64,000 bases of DNA from Eubacterium sp. 1001713B170207_170306_E7 (GCF_015547515.1 NZ_JADMVE010000001.1:682406-746405); one strand, 5' to 3'; positions 25,130 to 34,890 are shown, numbered from the stretch's first letter. The notes: generated by a model not told the origin, from the letters alone. A program made the numbers and translations.

Positions 25130-26246
25130 TTATTATGATAATAGAATTAGATTTATTGAAAAATTTTTGATTCAAAAAAATTGTTCAGTTCGTATTTTAG
25201 TGGCAGATTTTGATCATATAAAAAAGCAAAAAAAAACACCACGTAAAGAAAATTATTTTCAAATTGAAACAAAGCCTTATTATAAGAATATATCTATTCA
25301 AAGAATAATATCGCATAATGATTTTTCTAAAAAGGTTAAAAAAACAATTGAAATGCTTAAACCAGATCTATTGTGGGTGATGATACCACCGAATTCGTTG
25401 GTTGAAAATATTTCGCGGTATAAGAAAAAAAATCCAAAACTATTTTTAATTTATGATGTGATAGATATGTGGCCAGAAACACTGCCTTTCCGAAATAGTG
25501 CTCTTTTAAAAATACCAAGTTATTTATGGAAACAAGTACGGGATAAAGGAATTTCCGATGCGGATATCATTGCGACAGAATGTAATTTGTATAAAATAAA
25601 ATTACCACAAACTCTTAAAAAGGTTCAAACGGTTTATATGGGAAAACCAGAACAAAAAAATCTTTCTTGTTCAATAGTTTGGGATGATATGATTCAATTT
25701 TGCTATCTGGGATCTATTAATAATATTATTGACATACCAAAAATTATTACTTTTTTAGATCAACTACAAAAGAAGAAAAAAATATTTTTACATATTATTG
25801 GGGATGGTGAGTCAAGAAACAAATTTGTGGATGAACTTAAAGGAAAAAATATCGATTATAAATATTATGGAAAAATATTTGACGAAAAAAACAAGGAAGC
25901 TATTTTAAAAAAATGTCATTTTGGCCTTAATATTATGAAAGAAGATGTTTTTATTGGTTTGACAATGAAGTCAATAGATTATTTTAAAACATCATTGCCC
26001 TTAATTAATACAATTAAAGGTGATACTGAAGAATTAATTTTTCAATATGCAGCAGGTATAAATCTTGATTTACTTGGTTTGGATGAAAGCATAAATCAAC
26101 TAATGAAAATGAAGCAAAGTGATTATGAAAAAATGCGAGAAAATACAAAGCTATTATATAAAGATAATTTTTCTGAAACAGCCATTGAAAAACAGATAGA
26201 TGATTTATTTATGGAAGTTGCTCCTAAAATTTTTGAAAAAGGTTAA
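25083..26246 (+). CDS. Glycosyltransferase, GT4-like
   Basis: A 387-residue cytoplasmic glycosyltransferase with a GT-B look. The N-terminal half begins RALIICHSDYYDNRIRFIEKF; the middle has LFLIYDVIDMWPETLPF; the C-terminal half has CYLGSINNIIDIPKI, HIIGDGESRN and KCHFGLNIMKEDVFIGLTMKSIDYF, matching the donor-binding region. Start ATG 25083 is preferred; GTG 25077 is possible. It overlaps the sugar transferase gene by 47 bp. From here to 34.3 kb the DNA is strongly AT-rich, pointing to acquisition from a low-GC donor. Sugar specificity is unknown. Confidence 0.8.
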   Translation: MKNLTKKRALIICHSDYYDNRIRFIEKFLIQKNCSVRILVADFDHIKKQKKTPRKENYFQIETKPYYKNISIQRIISHNDFSKKVKKTIEMLKPDLLWVMIPPNSLVENISRYKKKNPKLFLIYDVIDMWPETLPFRNSALLKIPSYLWKQVRDKGISDADIIATECNLYKIKLPQTLKKVQTVYMGKPEQKNLSCSIVWDDMIQFCYLGSINNIIDIPKIITFLDQLQKKKKIFLHIIGDGESRNKFVDELKGKNIDYKYYGKIFDEKNKEAILKKCHFGLNIMKEDVFIGLTMKSIDYFKTSLPLINTIKGDTEELIFQYAAGINLDLLGLDESINQLMKMKQSDYEKMRENTKLLYKDNFSETAIEKQIDDLFMEVAPKIFEKG

Positions 26247-26251
26247 TATTT

Positions 26252-27238
26252 ATGGATTACAAAAAAATTAGCATCATCATACCAGTATATAATGCGGAAT
26301 TGTATTTAAAGAAATGTATAGATTCTGTAATTAATCAAACCTATCAAAATTTAGAGATAATACTTATAAATGATGGATCGAGAGATCAATCATCTAAAAT
26401 ATGTTTAGAATATGCTCGGAAAGATAATCGAATAATTTTTATAGATTTTAAAAGAAATCGTGGACAAAGTTACGCTCGAAATGTTGGAATTAAAAAAAGC
26501 AATGGATATTATTTAGGATTTGTCGATAGTGATGATTGGATTGATTTGGGTATGTACACTTATTTGATTAATCTTATACAAACAACAAATAGTGATATTG
26601 CAAAAATAGAAAACTTAAAAGTATCAAAAGAAAAAGTAAATCAAAAATATAAAAAAGAAAAAATTACTATTTATAAAAATGGACAGATTCTAAAAAGATT
26701 TTTATTAGATGATGACTATACTCTTTGTAATAAGATATACAAACGAAGTTTATTTAAAAATATAGAGTTTGAAACTGGTATAATTTATGAGGACATGATT
26801 CCTTTATATAAAATTATGAAGAAGTGTCAAACGATGGCTAAAAGTAATCAGATTAAGTATTTTTATAGAATAATGGATGGTAGCACAACCGTAAGTTGCT
26901 TTAAGAAAAAAGATTTGGCTTTACTGAATGAATGTCAGAAAATGGTGGATTTATCAGCAAGTGAAACAACAGAGATACAAAAGCTAACAACGGTTAGGCT
27001 TAACAGGTCATATCTTTCTCTTTTAGCTAAAATTGGAAAGTATGGTTATGACGAAAGCATTCCAGATCAAGAGATTGAAAATTATATTGAAATATTTAGA
27101 AATAAAATAAAACAAAATATGAAAGAATTATTAATTTCTAAAATACCTGTATCCAGAAAAATTGTAGCAATACTAGTCAGTATTAATAAAAACTTATATT
27201 TTAAGATATTTAGACTATACAATAAAATCAGGTTTTAA
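26252..27238 (+). CDS. Family 2 glycosyltransferase (first)
   Basis: A 328-residue GT-A enzyme. The N-terminal domain is classic GT2: ISIIIPVYNAELYLKKCIDS, LINDGSRDQS, RNRGQSYARNVGIKKSNGYY and the DxD-like FVDSDDWID that binds the nucleotide-sugar metal. The C-terminal 200 residues are variable and basic. It follows the GT4-like gene by 5 bp. Probably adds one sugar of the repeat unit; acceptor and donor are not deducible. Confidence 0.9.
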   Translation: MDYKKISIIIPVYNAELYLKKCIDSVINQTYQNLEIILINDGSRDQSSKICLEYARKDNRIIFIDFKRNRGQSYARNVGIKKSNGYYLGFVDSDDWIDLGMYTYLINLIQTTNSDIAKIENLKVSKEKVNQKYKKEKITIYKNGQILKRFLLDDDYTLCNKIYKRSLFKNIEFETGIIYEDMIPLYKIMKKCQTMAKSNQIKYFYRIMDGSTTVSCFKKKDLALLNECQKMVDLSASETTEIQKLTTVRLNRSYLSLLAKIGKYGYDESIPDQEIENYIEIFRNKIKQNMKELLISKIPVSRKIVAILVSINKNLYFKIFRLYNKIRF

Positions 27239-27333
27239 AAAAGAGGTGATAAATAAAATTGTAACATTTAATATTTAGATATTATTTTAAACAAATAATA
27301 AAGTAATTATTTATAACTAAAAAGGAAATAAAC

Positions 27334-28323
27334 ATGATTTTAATTAGTGTAATTGTACCGGTTTATAAGGTTGAAAAATATATTGAAAAATGTATACAAA
27401 CAATTAGAAAACAAACATTTAAAAATTTGGAAATTATTTTAGTTGATGATGGTTCACCAGATCAATGTCCTGAAATTTGCGATTATTATGCTAAAAAAGA
27501 TTCAAGAATAAAAGTAATACATAAAAAAAATGGTGGCCTTTCAGAAGCACGAAATTCAGGATTAGAAGTTATGACTGGTGAATATGTAGCATTTATCGAT
27601 AGTGATGATTATATTTCCTCAAATTATATTTTTGATTTATATGAAACTATAAGGGAAGAAAAGGCGGATATTGTTTCATGCAATTACTATCAATTAGATG
27701 AGAATCATCATAAATTAAAATATAGAAAAAAAATTACAAATTCTCCCCAAAAAAAATTTAATAATATAGATGCCATAAAAGACATTTTGTTAACAAATAG
27801 TATTAATGATGTTATAACATGTAATAAATTATACAAAAGTGATCTCTTTTTAAAATACAACATTCGTTTTCCGGTTGGAAAAATTCATGAAGATAATTTT
27901 ACAACTTATAAACTATTTTATCAAGCAAAAAAAATAGTTTATATAGAAAAACCTCTTTATTATTATCGGAGACGTAATGATAGTATCACTGCTAATTATT
28001 TTAGTCTAAAAAGACTTGATATGTTAGAGGCAGCAACAGAAACAAAAGAATTTATTAAAAATTATATGCCAAATCTATTATCATATGCAGAAGCTAATTA
28101 TATGGTTTCAGAAATAATAATTTTGAATTTACTAGTTTCTGATAAAAAAAATAAAAGTGAAAATATAAAAATTTGGAAATCTATTAAGAATGATTTACTT
28201 AGCAATTCTGCTAACTATTTTTTCAACAAACATGTTAGATTAAAGCAAAAAATATACTTGTTTTTTATTTTAGCAGGATTTGATACATACTATTTATTTA
28301 GAAAAATATTTTTCGGTAATTAA
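27334..28323 (+). CDS. Family 2 glycosyltransferase (second)
   Basis: A 329-residue paralogue of the preceding gene. Motifs are ISVIVPVYKVEKYIEKCIQT, LVDDGSPDQCPEICD, KKNGGLSEARNSGLE and AFIDSDDYI. The middle contains NKLYKSDLF and HEDNFTTYKLF, common in capsule GT2 enzymes. The SD aaaaggaaa precedes ATG 27334. About 95 bp of AT-rich intergenic DNA separates it from the first GT2. It likely adds another sugar of the same polysaccharide. Confidence 0.9.
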   Translation: MILISVIVPVYKVEKYIEKCIQTIRKQTFKNLEIILVDDGSPDQCPEICDYYAKKDSRIKVIHKKNGGLSEARNSGLEVMTGEYVAFIDSDDYISSNYIFDLYETIREEKADIVSCNYYQLDENHHKLKYRKKITNSPQKKFNNIDAIKDILLTNSINDVITCNKLYKSDLFLKYNIRFPVGKIHEDNFTTYKLFYQAKKIVYIEKPLYYYRRRNDSITANYFSLKRLDMLEAATETKEFIKNYMPNLLSYAEANYMVSEIIILNLLVSDKKNKSENIKIWKSIKNDLLSNSANYFFNKHVRLKQKIYLFFILAGFDTYYLFRKIFFGN

Positions 28324-28370
28324 TTATAAAAAAATATTAATTGTATAGAAGGAATGGTTTTTTATTATTT

Positions 28371-29576
28371 ATGTTAAAAGAAAAGAAGACTAAAAATTAT
28401 TTTAAAGTATCGACAATTTTGCTAGGTATATCTTTGATTTTTATGTTTAGAAGCGGTGACAAGTTTTTTTTGTTATCTAGCTACTATTATTTTGCCTTTA
28501 TATCTTTGATGATGCTATTTTTAGAGACATTAATGATAGATAAAATTGTGTTTGGAAAAATTAGTAAACTTATCTTAGCTTTATGTGTGATAAGTTTAAT
28601 ATCTTGTTTAATAGCAGATCGATATATAAACATGTCTTTTGTTTTTAGTTACATTATTTGGCTCGGATTATTTCTTTTGATTTCAGTTAATACTTATACT
28701 AAAAAAGAAATAAATTATCTATGTAATTGTTATATCTTAGGAGCGTTAATTATAACTTTTTTAATCTTTAAACAAAATGTTAACTATGAAAGTTTTTCTA
28801 GTAGGCTAACAATTCAGTTGAAAAATGGAGATCTAGCAGATCCTAATATGCTTGCTTTATTTTTAGTAGTTCCTTGTATTTTGTCTTTCATAAATATCTT
28901 ATGCATAAAAAAAAAGAGTTTAAAGATTGTTTATTGCATCAGTTCAATTGTTATTATTTTAGGGATTTTTTTTACAGGATCAAGGGGGTCGATAATAGCT
29001 ATAACTATAGGATTAATATTTATTTTTTATGAATTTTATCTAAAAGGGAATCCAAATGCGCTAAAGTTAATTTTTAAAGTGTTATTGATACTGAGTTTGA
29101 TTTTGGTATTATTTTTTATTATAAAATTCTATTTGCCCCAAGATGTCTATAAAAGAATTTTTGTATCATCATATAATGATATGAGTAACCAAATAAGAAT
29201 AGAACGTTGGCTCTATGGTTTAAGGGCTATGAAAGAATCACCGGTATTCGGCTATGGCTTTCAAGATAATTTAGACGTATTAGAACGTATAGTAGGAGTT
29301 TACTCATCACCGCATAATTCATTTATTGTGATTTGGATGGAATTTGGAACGATAGGTTTAATCTTGCTGCTTTTTTTACTAGGATATTATTTATATCAAT
29401 TCAAAATTAGGGAATATTGGTCATGTTTTGGGGTTTTAATAGGTCTAATAATTTGCTTTTTTTTAGTTGATGCAACGCTTAGTTATATGTTCTGGTTTAA
29501 TCTTATACTATTCGCTATTATTATTAATTATTGCCAAAAAAACAATGTTATATTTATAGAAATGTTTGAGGACTAA
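28371..29576 (+). CDS. O-antigen polymerase/ligase-like membrane protein (Wzy)
   Basis: About 401 residues with 10 or more membrane segments. The conserved loop FTGSRGSIIAITIGLIF and the later RIERWLYGLRAMKESPVFGYGF...SSPHNSFIVIWMEFG pattern are the Wzy_C/O-antigen ligase signature. It should polymerise the repeat units on the outer face of the membrane. The start is uncertain: ATG 28371 is used, although TTG 28341 in frame would add ten residues, and the SD agaagga (28347-28353) lies between them. Confidence 0.85.
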   Translation: MLKEKKTKNYFKVSTILLGISLIFMFRSGDKFFLLSSYYYFAFISLMMLFLETLMIDKIVFGKISKLILALCVISLISCLIADRYINMSFVFSYIIWLGLFLLISVNTYTKKEINYLCNCYILGALIITFLIFKQNVNYESFSSRLTIQLKNGDLADPNMLALFLVVPCILSFINILCIKKKSLKIVYCISSIVIILGIFFTGSRGSIIAITIGLIFIFYEFYLKGNPNALKLIFKVLLILSLILVLFFIIKFYLPQDVYKRIFVSSYNDMSNQIRIERWLYGLRAMKESPVFGYGFQDNLDVLERIVGVYSSPHNSFIVIWMEFGTIGLILLLFLLGYYLYQFKIREYWSCFGVLIGLIICFFLVDATLSYMFWFNLILFAIIINYCQKNNVIFIEMFED

Positions 29577-29601
29577 ATCTATAAATAAAGAAGGTATTTT
29601 C

Positions 29602-30843
29602 GTGAGAAAAAATAAATTACTTATTAAAAATACTATAATGTTATATGTATTGCAGTTTTCAAACTATTTTTTTAGCTTTATAACTGTACCATATCAAACA
29701 AGAGTTTTGGGGCCAGAGTTTTATGGAAAAATAGGATTAGCCACTGCTCTAATGGTTTATTTTCAATTATTTACGGATTTTGGGTTTATTCTTTCTGCTA
29801 CAGAGGAGGTAGCATTAAATCGTGAAAATAAGAAGATAATTTCAAAAGTATATACATCAGTAACTGTTTTAAAAATAATTTTTGGTTTCTTTTCGTTTGC
29901 TGTTATGCTGATACTATGCACTATTTTCACTAAATTCAGAGAGGACAGTTTACTTTATTTTCTGTATCTTGCCGGAACGGTTATAAATTCTTTTTTGCCT
30001 GATTATTTATACAGAGGGTTAGAAAGAATGTCTGATATAACTTATAGAACACTGTTTACTAAAGGATTATTTACAATTTTAATATTTATATTTTTAAAAA
30101 AGCCCGAAGATTATATTGTGGTTCCGATTTTGATCGGAATAGGGAACTTGATTGCGGTTTTTTGGTCAAATTGGCATATACAAAATCGGCTTAAGATTCG
30201 ATTTTTAAAAATTAATAAAACCGATATAGGTATAACTTTTAAAAAATCAGCTTCCTTTTTTTTATCAAGGATTATGTCAACACTTTATACCGCAACAAAT
30301 ACAGTGATTTTGGGCATGATTGGTAATAACAGTTCTTTGGTAGGATATTACACGGCTTCGGATAAATTAATAACAACAGGAAAAAGTGCCCTGTCACCTA
30401 TTTCAGATAGTGTTTATCCATATATGGTAAAAAATAAAGACTTTAAACTAATAAAAAAAATGCTCAAAATTTTTATGCCAGTTATCTGTATTGGTACAAT
30501 AATCATTTTTATCTTTGCCAAAGAAATATGTGTCATCATATTTGGTTCAGAGTTTTCTGAATCAGGAAATATTTTGAGAGCACTTTTACCATTAGCAATC
30601 ATAACGTTGCCGAATTATTTGTTTGGTTTTCCAACGCTAAGTGCCATGGGATTGGCAAAAGAGGCTAATCGTTCGATCTATTTTAGTACAACGATTCATT
30701 TGTTTAATTTATGTATTTTTTATTTTTGCGGTTGGTTGAATGTATATACATTGGCTATTCTGAGTTCAGTGGCAGATGGTTTATGCTTATTATATCGACT
30801 GTTTATTGTTTGGAAAAATAAAGATCTAATGAAGGTTAATTAG
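29602..30843 (+). CDS. Polysaccharide flippase (Wzx-type)
   Basis: A 413-residue multi-pass protein of the MOP/polysaccharide synthase family with about 12 membrane segments. FFSFITVPYQTRVLGPEFYGKIGLA at the N-terminus is the typical Wzx opening, followed by TEEVALNREN and KSASFFLSRIMSTLYTATNTVILG in the middle. Start GTG 29602 has SD agaagg; an in-frame TTG at 29566 lies within the polymerase gene. It should move lipid-linked repeat units across the membrane for the polymerase encoded just before it. Confidence 0.92.
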   Translation: MRKNKLLIKNTIMLYVLQFSNYFFSFITVPYQTRVLGPEFYGKIGLATALMVYFQLFTDFGFILSATEEVALNRENKKIISKVYTSVTVLKIIFGFFSFAVMLILCTIFTKFREDSLLYFLYLAGTVINSFLPDYLYRGLERMSDITYRTLFTKGLFTILIFIFLKKPEDYIVVPILIGIGNLIAVFWSNWHIQNRLKIRFLKINKTDIGITFKKSASFFLSRIMSTLYTATNTVILGMIGNNSSLVGYYTASDKLITTGKSALSPISDSVYPYMVKNKDFKLIKKMLKIFMPVICIGTIIIFIFAKEICVIIFGSEFSESGNILRALLPLAIITLPNYLFGFPTLSAMGLAKEANRSIYFSTTIHLFNLCIFYFCGWLNVYTLAILSSVADGLCLLYRLFIVWKNKDLMKVN

Positions 30844-30851
30844 GAGTTTGT

Positions 30852-31553
30852 ATGTGGTATCAATTGAAACAAAAATTAAAACAGATTAAATGTATTTATG
30901 GACCTGTTCATAAAGTTAATGAGTACAAATGGGAAAAAGAAAAAGAAAAGGAAAAAAAGACATTACAAAAATTTGGTTTTGAAATATGTATGCAAATTAA
31001 TAAAGCATTATGTAATACAAATTTCGCATGGTTTTATACTTATGGTTCATTATTAGGGCTAATACGAGAGGGACAGCTTTTAAAACATGATAGAGATATA
31101 GATATAGGAATTATTGAAAATGAAAATTTTTCATGGAAAGAATTAGAAATAATATTAAAGAAAAATGGTTTTAAGTTCTTACACCAGTTTCTATTGAACA
31201 AAAAAATAACAGAAAAAACATACATATATAAAAACATAAGAATAGACTTTTTTTTGTACTCGAATAACAAAGAAATAGCCACTTCATATGTTTATTTTCG
31301 CAAACCTTCTTATCAATACAAAGACAACCTTGAATTTTCAGTAAGTGCATTAAAGTCTCATAAAATTATAAAAACAAAAATCATTGAAATAAAAGGACTT
31401 CAATACAGAGTACCAGAAAATAGCGAGGAATACTTAGCAGATATTTATGGCAAGTCATGGAAAATACCAAATCCGAATTGGGTAAGCGAAAAAGGTCCGG
31501 CATGGAATGAATTAAAGGATCAATTTGGATATTATGTTAAGAAAAGAGGTTAG
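30852..31553 (+). CDS. LicD-family transferase
   Basis: A 233-residue protein with the LicD/fukutin-type nucleotidyltransferase-fold motif FYTYGSLLGLIREGQLLKHD followed by RDIDIGI, which holds the paired catalytic Asp residues. LicD enzymes transfer phosphocholine or a related phosphorylated group from a CDP-activated donor to a glycan. The N-terminal 45 residues are charged. It is followed after 5 bp by a nucleotidyltransferase/PLP-enzyme fusion that could make the activated donor, so the two probably work in sequence. The exact group transferred is unknown. Confidence 0.82.
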   Translation: MWYQLKQKLKQIKCIYGPVHKVNEYKWEKEKEKEKKTLQKFGFEICMQINKALCNTNFAWFYTYGSLLGLIREGQLLKHDRDIDIGIIENENFSWKELEIILKKNGFKFLHQFLLNKKITEKTYIYKNIRIDFFLYSNNKEIATSYVYFRKPSYQYKDNLEFSVSALKSHKIIKTKIIEIKGLQYRVPENSEEYLADIYGKSWKIPNPNWVSEKGPAWNELKDQFGYYVKKRG

Positions 31554-31558
31554 AAACA

Positions 31559-33376
31559 ATGCAAGCAATAATCCTAGCAGCAGGTATGGGAAAACGCCTG
31601 AAAGAATTAACCGATGGTAATACAAAGTGTATGGTAAAAGTAAACGGCGTGTCAATGATTGAACGGATGCTTTCTCAATTAGACAGCCTTAGCCTTGAGC
31701 GAATTGTCATTGTTGTCGGATATCGCGGACAGCAGCTAATCAACTATATTCAAACGTTATCGGTCAACACGCGAATTGAGTATGTGAATAATGAAATTTA
31801 TGACAAAACAAACAATATTTATTCACTTTACATGGCGAAAGAATATCTATTGGAAGATGACACACTTTTGTTGGAATCCGATTTGATTTTTGAGGACGCA
31901 CTCCTTGAAAAAATCATTGAAGATCCTTATCCAAGTTTAGCGCTTGTCGCTAAATACGAGAGCTGGATGGATGGAACAGTTGTTACATTGGGTGAGGACA
32001 GAAGCATAAAACAGTTTCTTGGTAAAAAAGAATTTGTATTTGAGGATATTCCTAAATATTATAAAACAGTGAATATCTATAAGTTTAGCCAGTCTTTTTC
32101 AGAAACACATTACGTCCCTTTTTTGGAAGCTTATTGTAAAGCTTTAGGACATAATGAGTATTATGAACAGGTCTTAAAGGTTATTACCCTTTTAGAAAGG
32201 CCTGAAATTAAAGCATTACCGCTGGAAAATGAAATTTGGTATGAAATTGATGATATTCAGGATTTAGATATAGCAGAATCCATTTTTGCGACCGAAGAAG
32301 CTCATTTACAGAAATTTCAAAAGCGATTTGGCGGTTATTGGCGATATCCTCACATGCTGGATTTTTGTTATTTGGTTAATCCCTTTTTTCCAAATCAGAA
32401 ATTATTAGATGAGATAAAGGCTAACTTTGACCGTTTAATCAGCGAATATCCATCGGGCATGGAAGTCAATAGTTTGCTTGCCGCAAAATATTTTGGGCTT
32501 CATAAAGATCAAATATGCATTGGTAACGGTGCTGCTGAGCTAATCAAGTCACTTATGGAAATGATTGATGGAAAACTTGGAATTGTAATGCCGACTTTTG
32601 AAGAATACCCGAACCGACGAGATGAAAAAGATCTTGAAATATTTATTCCTGATAATCAAGATTTTTCATATGGTGTTAGTAATTTAAAAAAATATTTTGA
32701 TACAAAAAATATATCGGCCCTTTCAGTTATTAACCCAGATAACCCGTCAGGAAACTATATTCCTAAAGATGACTTAATCGATTTAATCGAGTGGGGAAAG
32801 AATAAAAATATTAAAATTATTATCGATGAATCTTTTGTCGATTTTTCGGACGAAGAAAACAGTTCATTGCTTGATGAAACAGTCATTGAAAAGTATCCTA
32901 ATTTGATCGTCATCAAAAGTATTTCTAAATCTTTTGGTGTTCCAGGCTTACGATTAGGCGTTTTGGCTACATCGGATCGCACTATAATAGAAAAAATAAA
33001 AAAAGATGTTTCTATTTGGAATATTAATTCATTTGCAGAATTTTATATGCAGATTTGTGAAAAATATAAAAACGATTATCAAGATGGATTAAAAAATTTC
33101 CGAGAAACAAGAAAAAAATTTCTTGATAAATTGGCTAATCTTAAAGGTATAAGAATAGTTCCTACCCAAGCTAATTTTGTTTTATGTGAATTAATAAGTG
33201 GCGTTCATTCGAAAGAATTGAGCAAACAGTTATTAGCACAAAAAAACATATTAATAAAGGATATTTCTAGTAAAAAAGGTCTTAATGGAGGACAGTACAT
33301 CCGTTTAGCAATTAGAAACGATAAAGACAATCGTGTATTACTAATGGCTTTGAGTGAACTGATAAATAACAAATGA
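31559..33376 (+). CDS. Fusion of LicC-like nucleotidyltransferase and PLP-dependent aminotransferase/decarboxylase
   Basis: A 605-residue two-domain enzyme. Residues 1-235 are a LicC-like NTP transferase: AIILAAGMGKRLKELTDGN, KTNNIYSLYMAKEYL, LLLESDLIFED. Residues about 255-605 are a fold-type I PLP enzyme of the HisC/CobD group: NPDNPSGNYIP, IIIDESFVDFS, Schiff-base lysine in SISKSFGVPGLRLG, and a C-terminal ANFVLCEL...IRLAIRN. Nucleotidyltransferase-transaminase fusions are known for aminoethylphosphonate activation, but there the PLP part is of the AEP-transaminase type. A HisC/CobD-like part suggests decarboxylation of a phospho-amino acid or formation of an amino alcohol phosphate. The four bases ATGA overlap the next gene. 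Confidence 0.85.
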   Translation: MQAIILAAGMGKRLKELTDGNTKCMVKVNGVSMIERMLSQLDSLSLERIVIVVGYRGQQLINYIQTLSVNTRIEYVNNEIYDKTNNIYSLYMAKEYLLEDDTLLLESDLIFEDALLEKIIEDPYPSLALVAKYESWMDGTVVTLGEDRSIKQFLGKKEFVFEDIPKYYKTVNIYKFSQSFSETHYVPFLEAYCKALGHNEYYEQVLKVITLLERPEIKALPLENEIWYEIDDIQDLDIAESIFATEEAHLQKFQKRFGGYWRYPHMLDFCYLVNPFFPNQKLLDEIKANFDRLISEYPSGMEVNSLLAAKYFGLHKDQICIGNGAAELIKSLMEMIDGKLGIVMPTFEEYPNRRDEKDLEIFIPDNQDFSYGVSNLKKYFDTKNISALSVINPDNPSGNYIPKDDLIDLIEWGKNKNIKIIIDESFVDFSDEENSSLLDETVIEKYPNLIVIKSISKSFGVPGLRLGVLATSDRTIIEKIKKDVSIWNINSFAEFYMQICEKYKNDYQDGLKNFRETRKKFLDKLANLKGIRIVPTQANFVLCELISGVHSKELSKQLLAQKNILIKDISSKKGLNGGQYIRLAIRNDKDNRVLLMALSELINNK

Positions 33377-34311
33377 AAATAATCAGTCATAATGAAATAA
33401 TTAAATTAAAAATTAGTTGGAAAGAAATTTTCAATTGGGTAGAAACCATTATTACACAGAAAAATGAAATGATTTTACCACCCAAATTAAGTATGAAGAT
33501 GGAAGAAGGTGTTTTTTATAATACAATGCCTTCAATCTTACCTTTATACAATATCGCTGGTGTAAAAGTCGTCAGCCGCTATCCTCAGAGAGTACCATCA
33601 CTAGATAGTCAAATTTTGCTTTATGATTTAAATACTGGAAAATGTAAAGCATTGTTAGATGGGAATTTCATAACGGCTGTAAGAACAGGAGCAGTTGCAG
33701 TATATTCAATTAAGACTTTTGCTAAAAAAGATTTTAAAACGATAGGTATCATTGGTCTAGGAAATACATCAAGGGCTACAATACAAATGTTGTTAGAAAT
33801 TTATAAAGATAATAATTTTACTTTTAATCTATATCGCTATAAGGGTCAACACCTATCATTTAAAGAAAGATTTAAAAATTATGCAAATGTAAAATGGGAA
33901 ATATATGATACTTATCATGAAGTAATTTCAAAAAGTGACGTTGTTATCTCGGCAGTTACTTATACAAACGACGATTTAGCAAAAGAAGAAAACTACAGAC
34001 CGGGATGTCTGGTGATTCCAATACATACGCGAGGGTTTAAAAATTGCGACTTATTTTTTGACAAAGTATATGCAGATGATGAAGAACATGTAAAAGGGTT
34101 TGAGTTTTTTGATAGATTTAAATATTTTTCAGAAGTAACGGATGTTGCATTAGGAAAAATGGAAGGCCGTATTAATAATGAAGAACGCATTATAGTATAT
34201 AATATTGGTATATCACTACATGATATTTTTATAGCGAATAAAATATATGAAATCAGTAATAAAAATAGTGAAATAGCCCTTAATCCACCAAAAGAAAAAT
34301 TTTGGATATAA
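33373..34311 (+). CDS. Ornithine cyclodeaminase/mu-crystallin-family protein
   Basis: A 312-residue NAD(P)-binding protein. LPPKLSMKMEEGVFYNTMPS and GVKVVSRYPQRVPSLDSQILL are the substrate-side motifs, then DGNFITAVRTGAVAVYSIK and the Rossmann loop TIGIIGLGNTSRATIQMLLE. The C-terminal region holds the DVALGKMEGRINNEERIIVYNIG signature. Members include ornithine cyclodeaminase, alanine dehydrogenases and imine reductases or synthases for unusual amino acids. Translational coupling (4-bp overlap) to the NTP-transferase/PLP fusion implies a shared substrate pathway, probably for a polysaccharide substituent. Confidence 0.85.
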   Translation: MKIISHNEIIKLKISWKEIFNWVETIITQKNEMILPPKLSMKMEEGVFYNTMPSILPLYNIAGVKVVSRYPQRVPSLDSQILLYDLNTGKCKALLDGNFITAVRTGAVAVYSIKTFAKKDFKTIGIIGLGNTSRATIQMLLEIYKDNNFTFNLYRYKGQHLSFKERFKNYANVKWEIYDTYHEVISKSDVVISAVTYTNDDLAKEENYRPGCLVIPIHTRGFKNCDLFFDKVYADDEEHVKGFEFFDRFKYFSEVTDVALGKMEGRINNEERIIVYNIGISLHDIFIANKIYEISNKNSEIALNPPKEKFWI

Positions 34312-34339
34312 ATTTATTATCCCCCACGCTTTCCACCCC

Positions 34340-34389
34340 AACCGGCAAGCGAAAGCATAGCAATATGTCTTCCGTCTGCCGGTTTTTCT
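34340..34389 (+). terminator. Terminator at the end of the polysaccharide cluster
   Basis: AACCGGCA (34340-34347) pairs with TGCCGGTT (34377-34384), followed by TTTCTT. The AT-rich composition ends here. Confidence 0.65.
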
Positions 34390-34464
34390 TCCCCCACATG
34401 TAAACCGTTTACCCAACAGGGCGGAGTGGTTTCACATAAATATTATCTATATGGAGGCAAAAAA

Positions 34465-34890
34465 ATGAAAAATTTCGGCAATCTTGAATGTTTTCCGGGC
34501 ATTGATCTGGAGCACGCGGCCTTTGGGCTGGGGAACGGGCAGTTTTACCTGACGGAGGATCAGCTGGCGCGGCTGGTGCGCGATCCTGTGCTTGGGGCGC
34601 CGGTGGCGTATCTGAACCTCAGCGCGCTCACCGATCCCATGACGGGCATTGTGTACCGGGACGGCTCGGTCACGCTGTGGCCCTGCACACCCAAACGTCT
34701 GGTCAACGGGATCGGGCGCTTTTTTAAAAAGGATGTGGCTGCCTGCGCCCGGGCCAATGCGAAGCGTTTTAAAACAAAGCGGAACCTCTGCTTTTATATC
34801 GGCAAGAACCTTCAGGTCATGCCTGCTCACACGAGCCTGCCCGGTGACGGAACGGGAAACAGTTACGTCGACCGGATTTTTTTTAATTAA
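34465..34890 (+). CDS. Uncharacterised 141-residue protein
   Basis: A basic protein starting at ATG 34465 after a strong SD (ggaggcaaaa). It contains GNGQFYLTEDQLARLVRDPV and AYLNLSALTDPMTGIVYRDGS, then a Lys/Arg-rich stretch (about residues 75-105) that could contact nucleic acid, and ends YVDRIFFN. I do not recognise the family with confidence; a remote ComK-like fold was considered but not supported. GC-rich composition again resembles the chromosome. It opens the accessory region with phage-like genes. Confidence 0.65.
   Translation: MKNFGNLECFPGIDLEHAAFGLGNGQFYLTEDQLARLVRDPVLGAPVAYLNLSALTDPMTGIVYRDGSVTLWPCTPKRLVNGIGRFFKKDVAACARANAKRFKTKRNLCFYIGKNLQVMPAHTSLPGDGTGNSYVDRIFFN

Noticed and set aside
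31559-33376. Aminoethylphosphonate pathway for the nucleotidyltransferase fusion
   Set aside because: The PLP domain is HisC/CobD-like and no PEP mutase or phosphonopyruvate decarboxylase gene is in the cluster.
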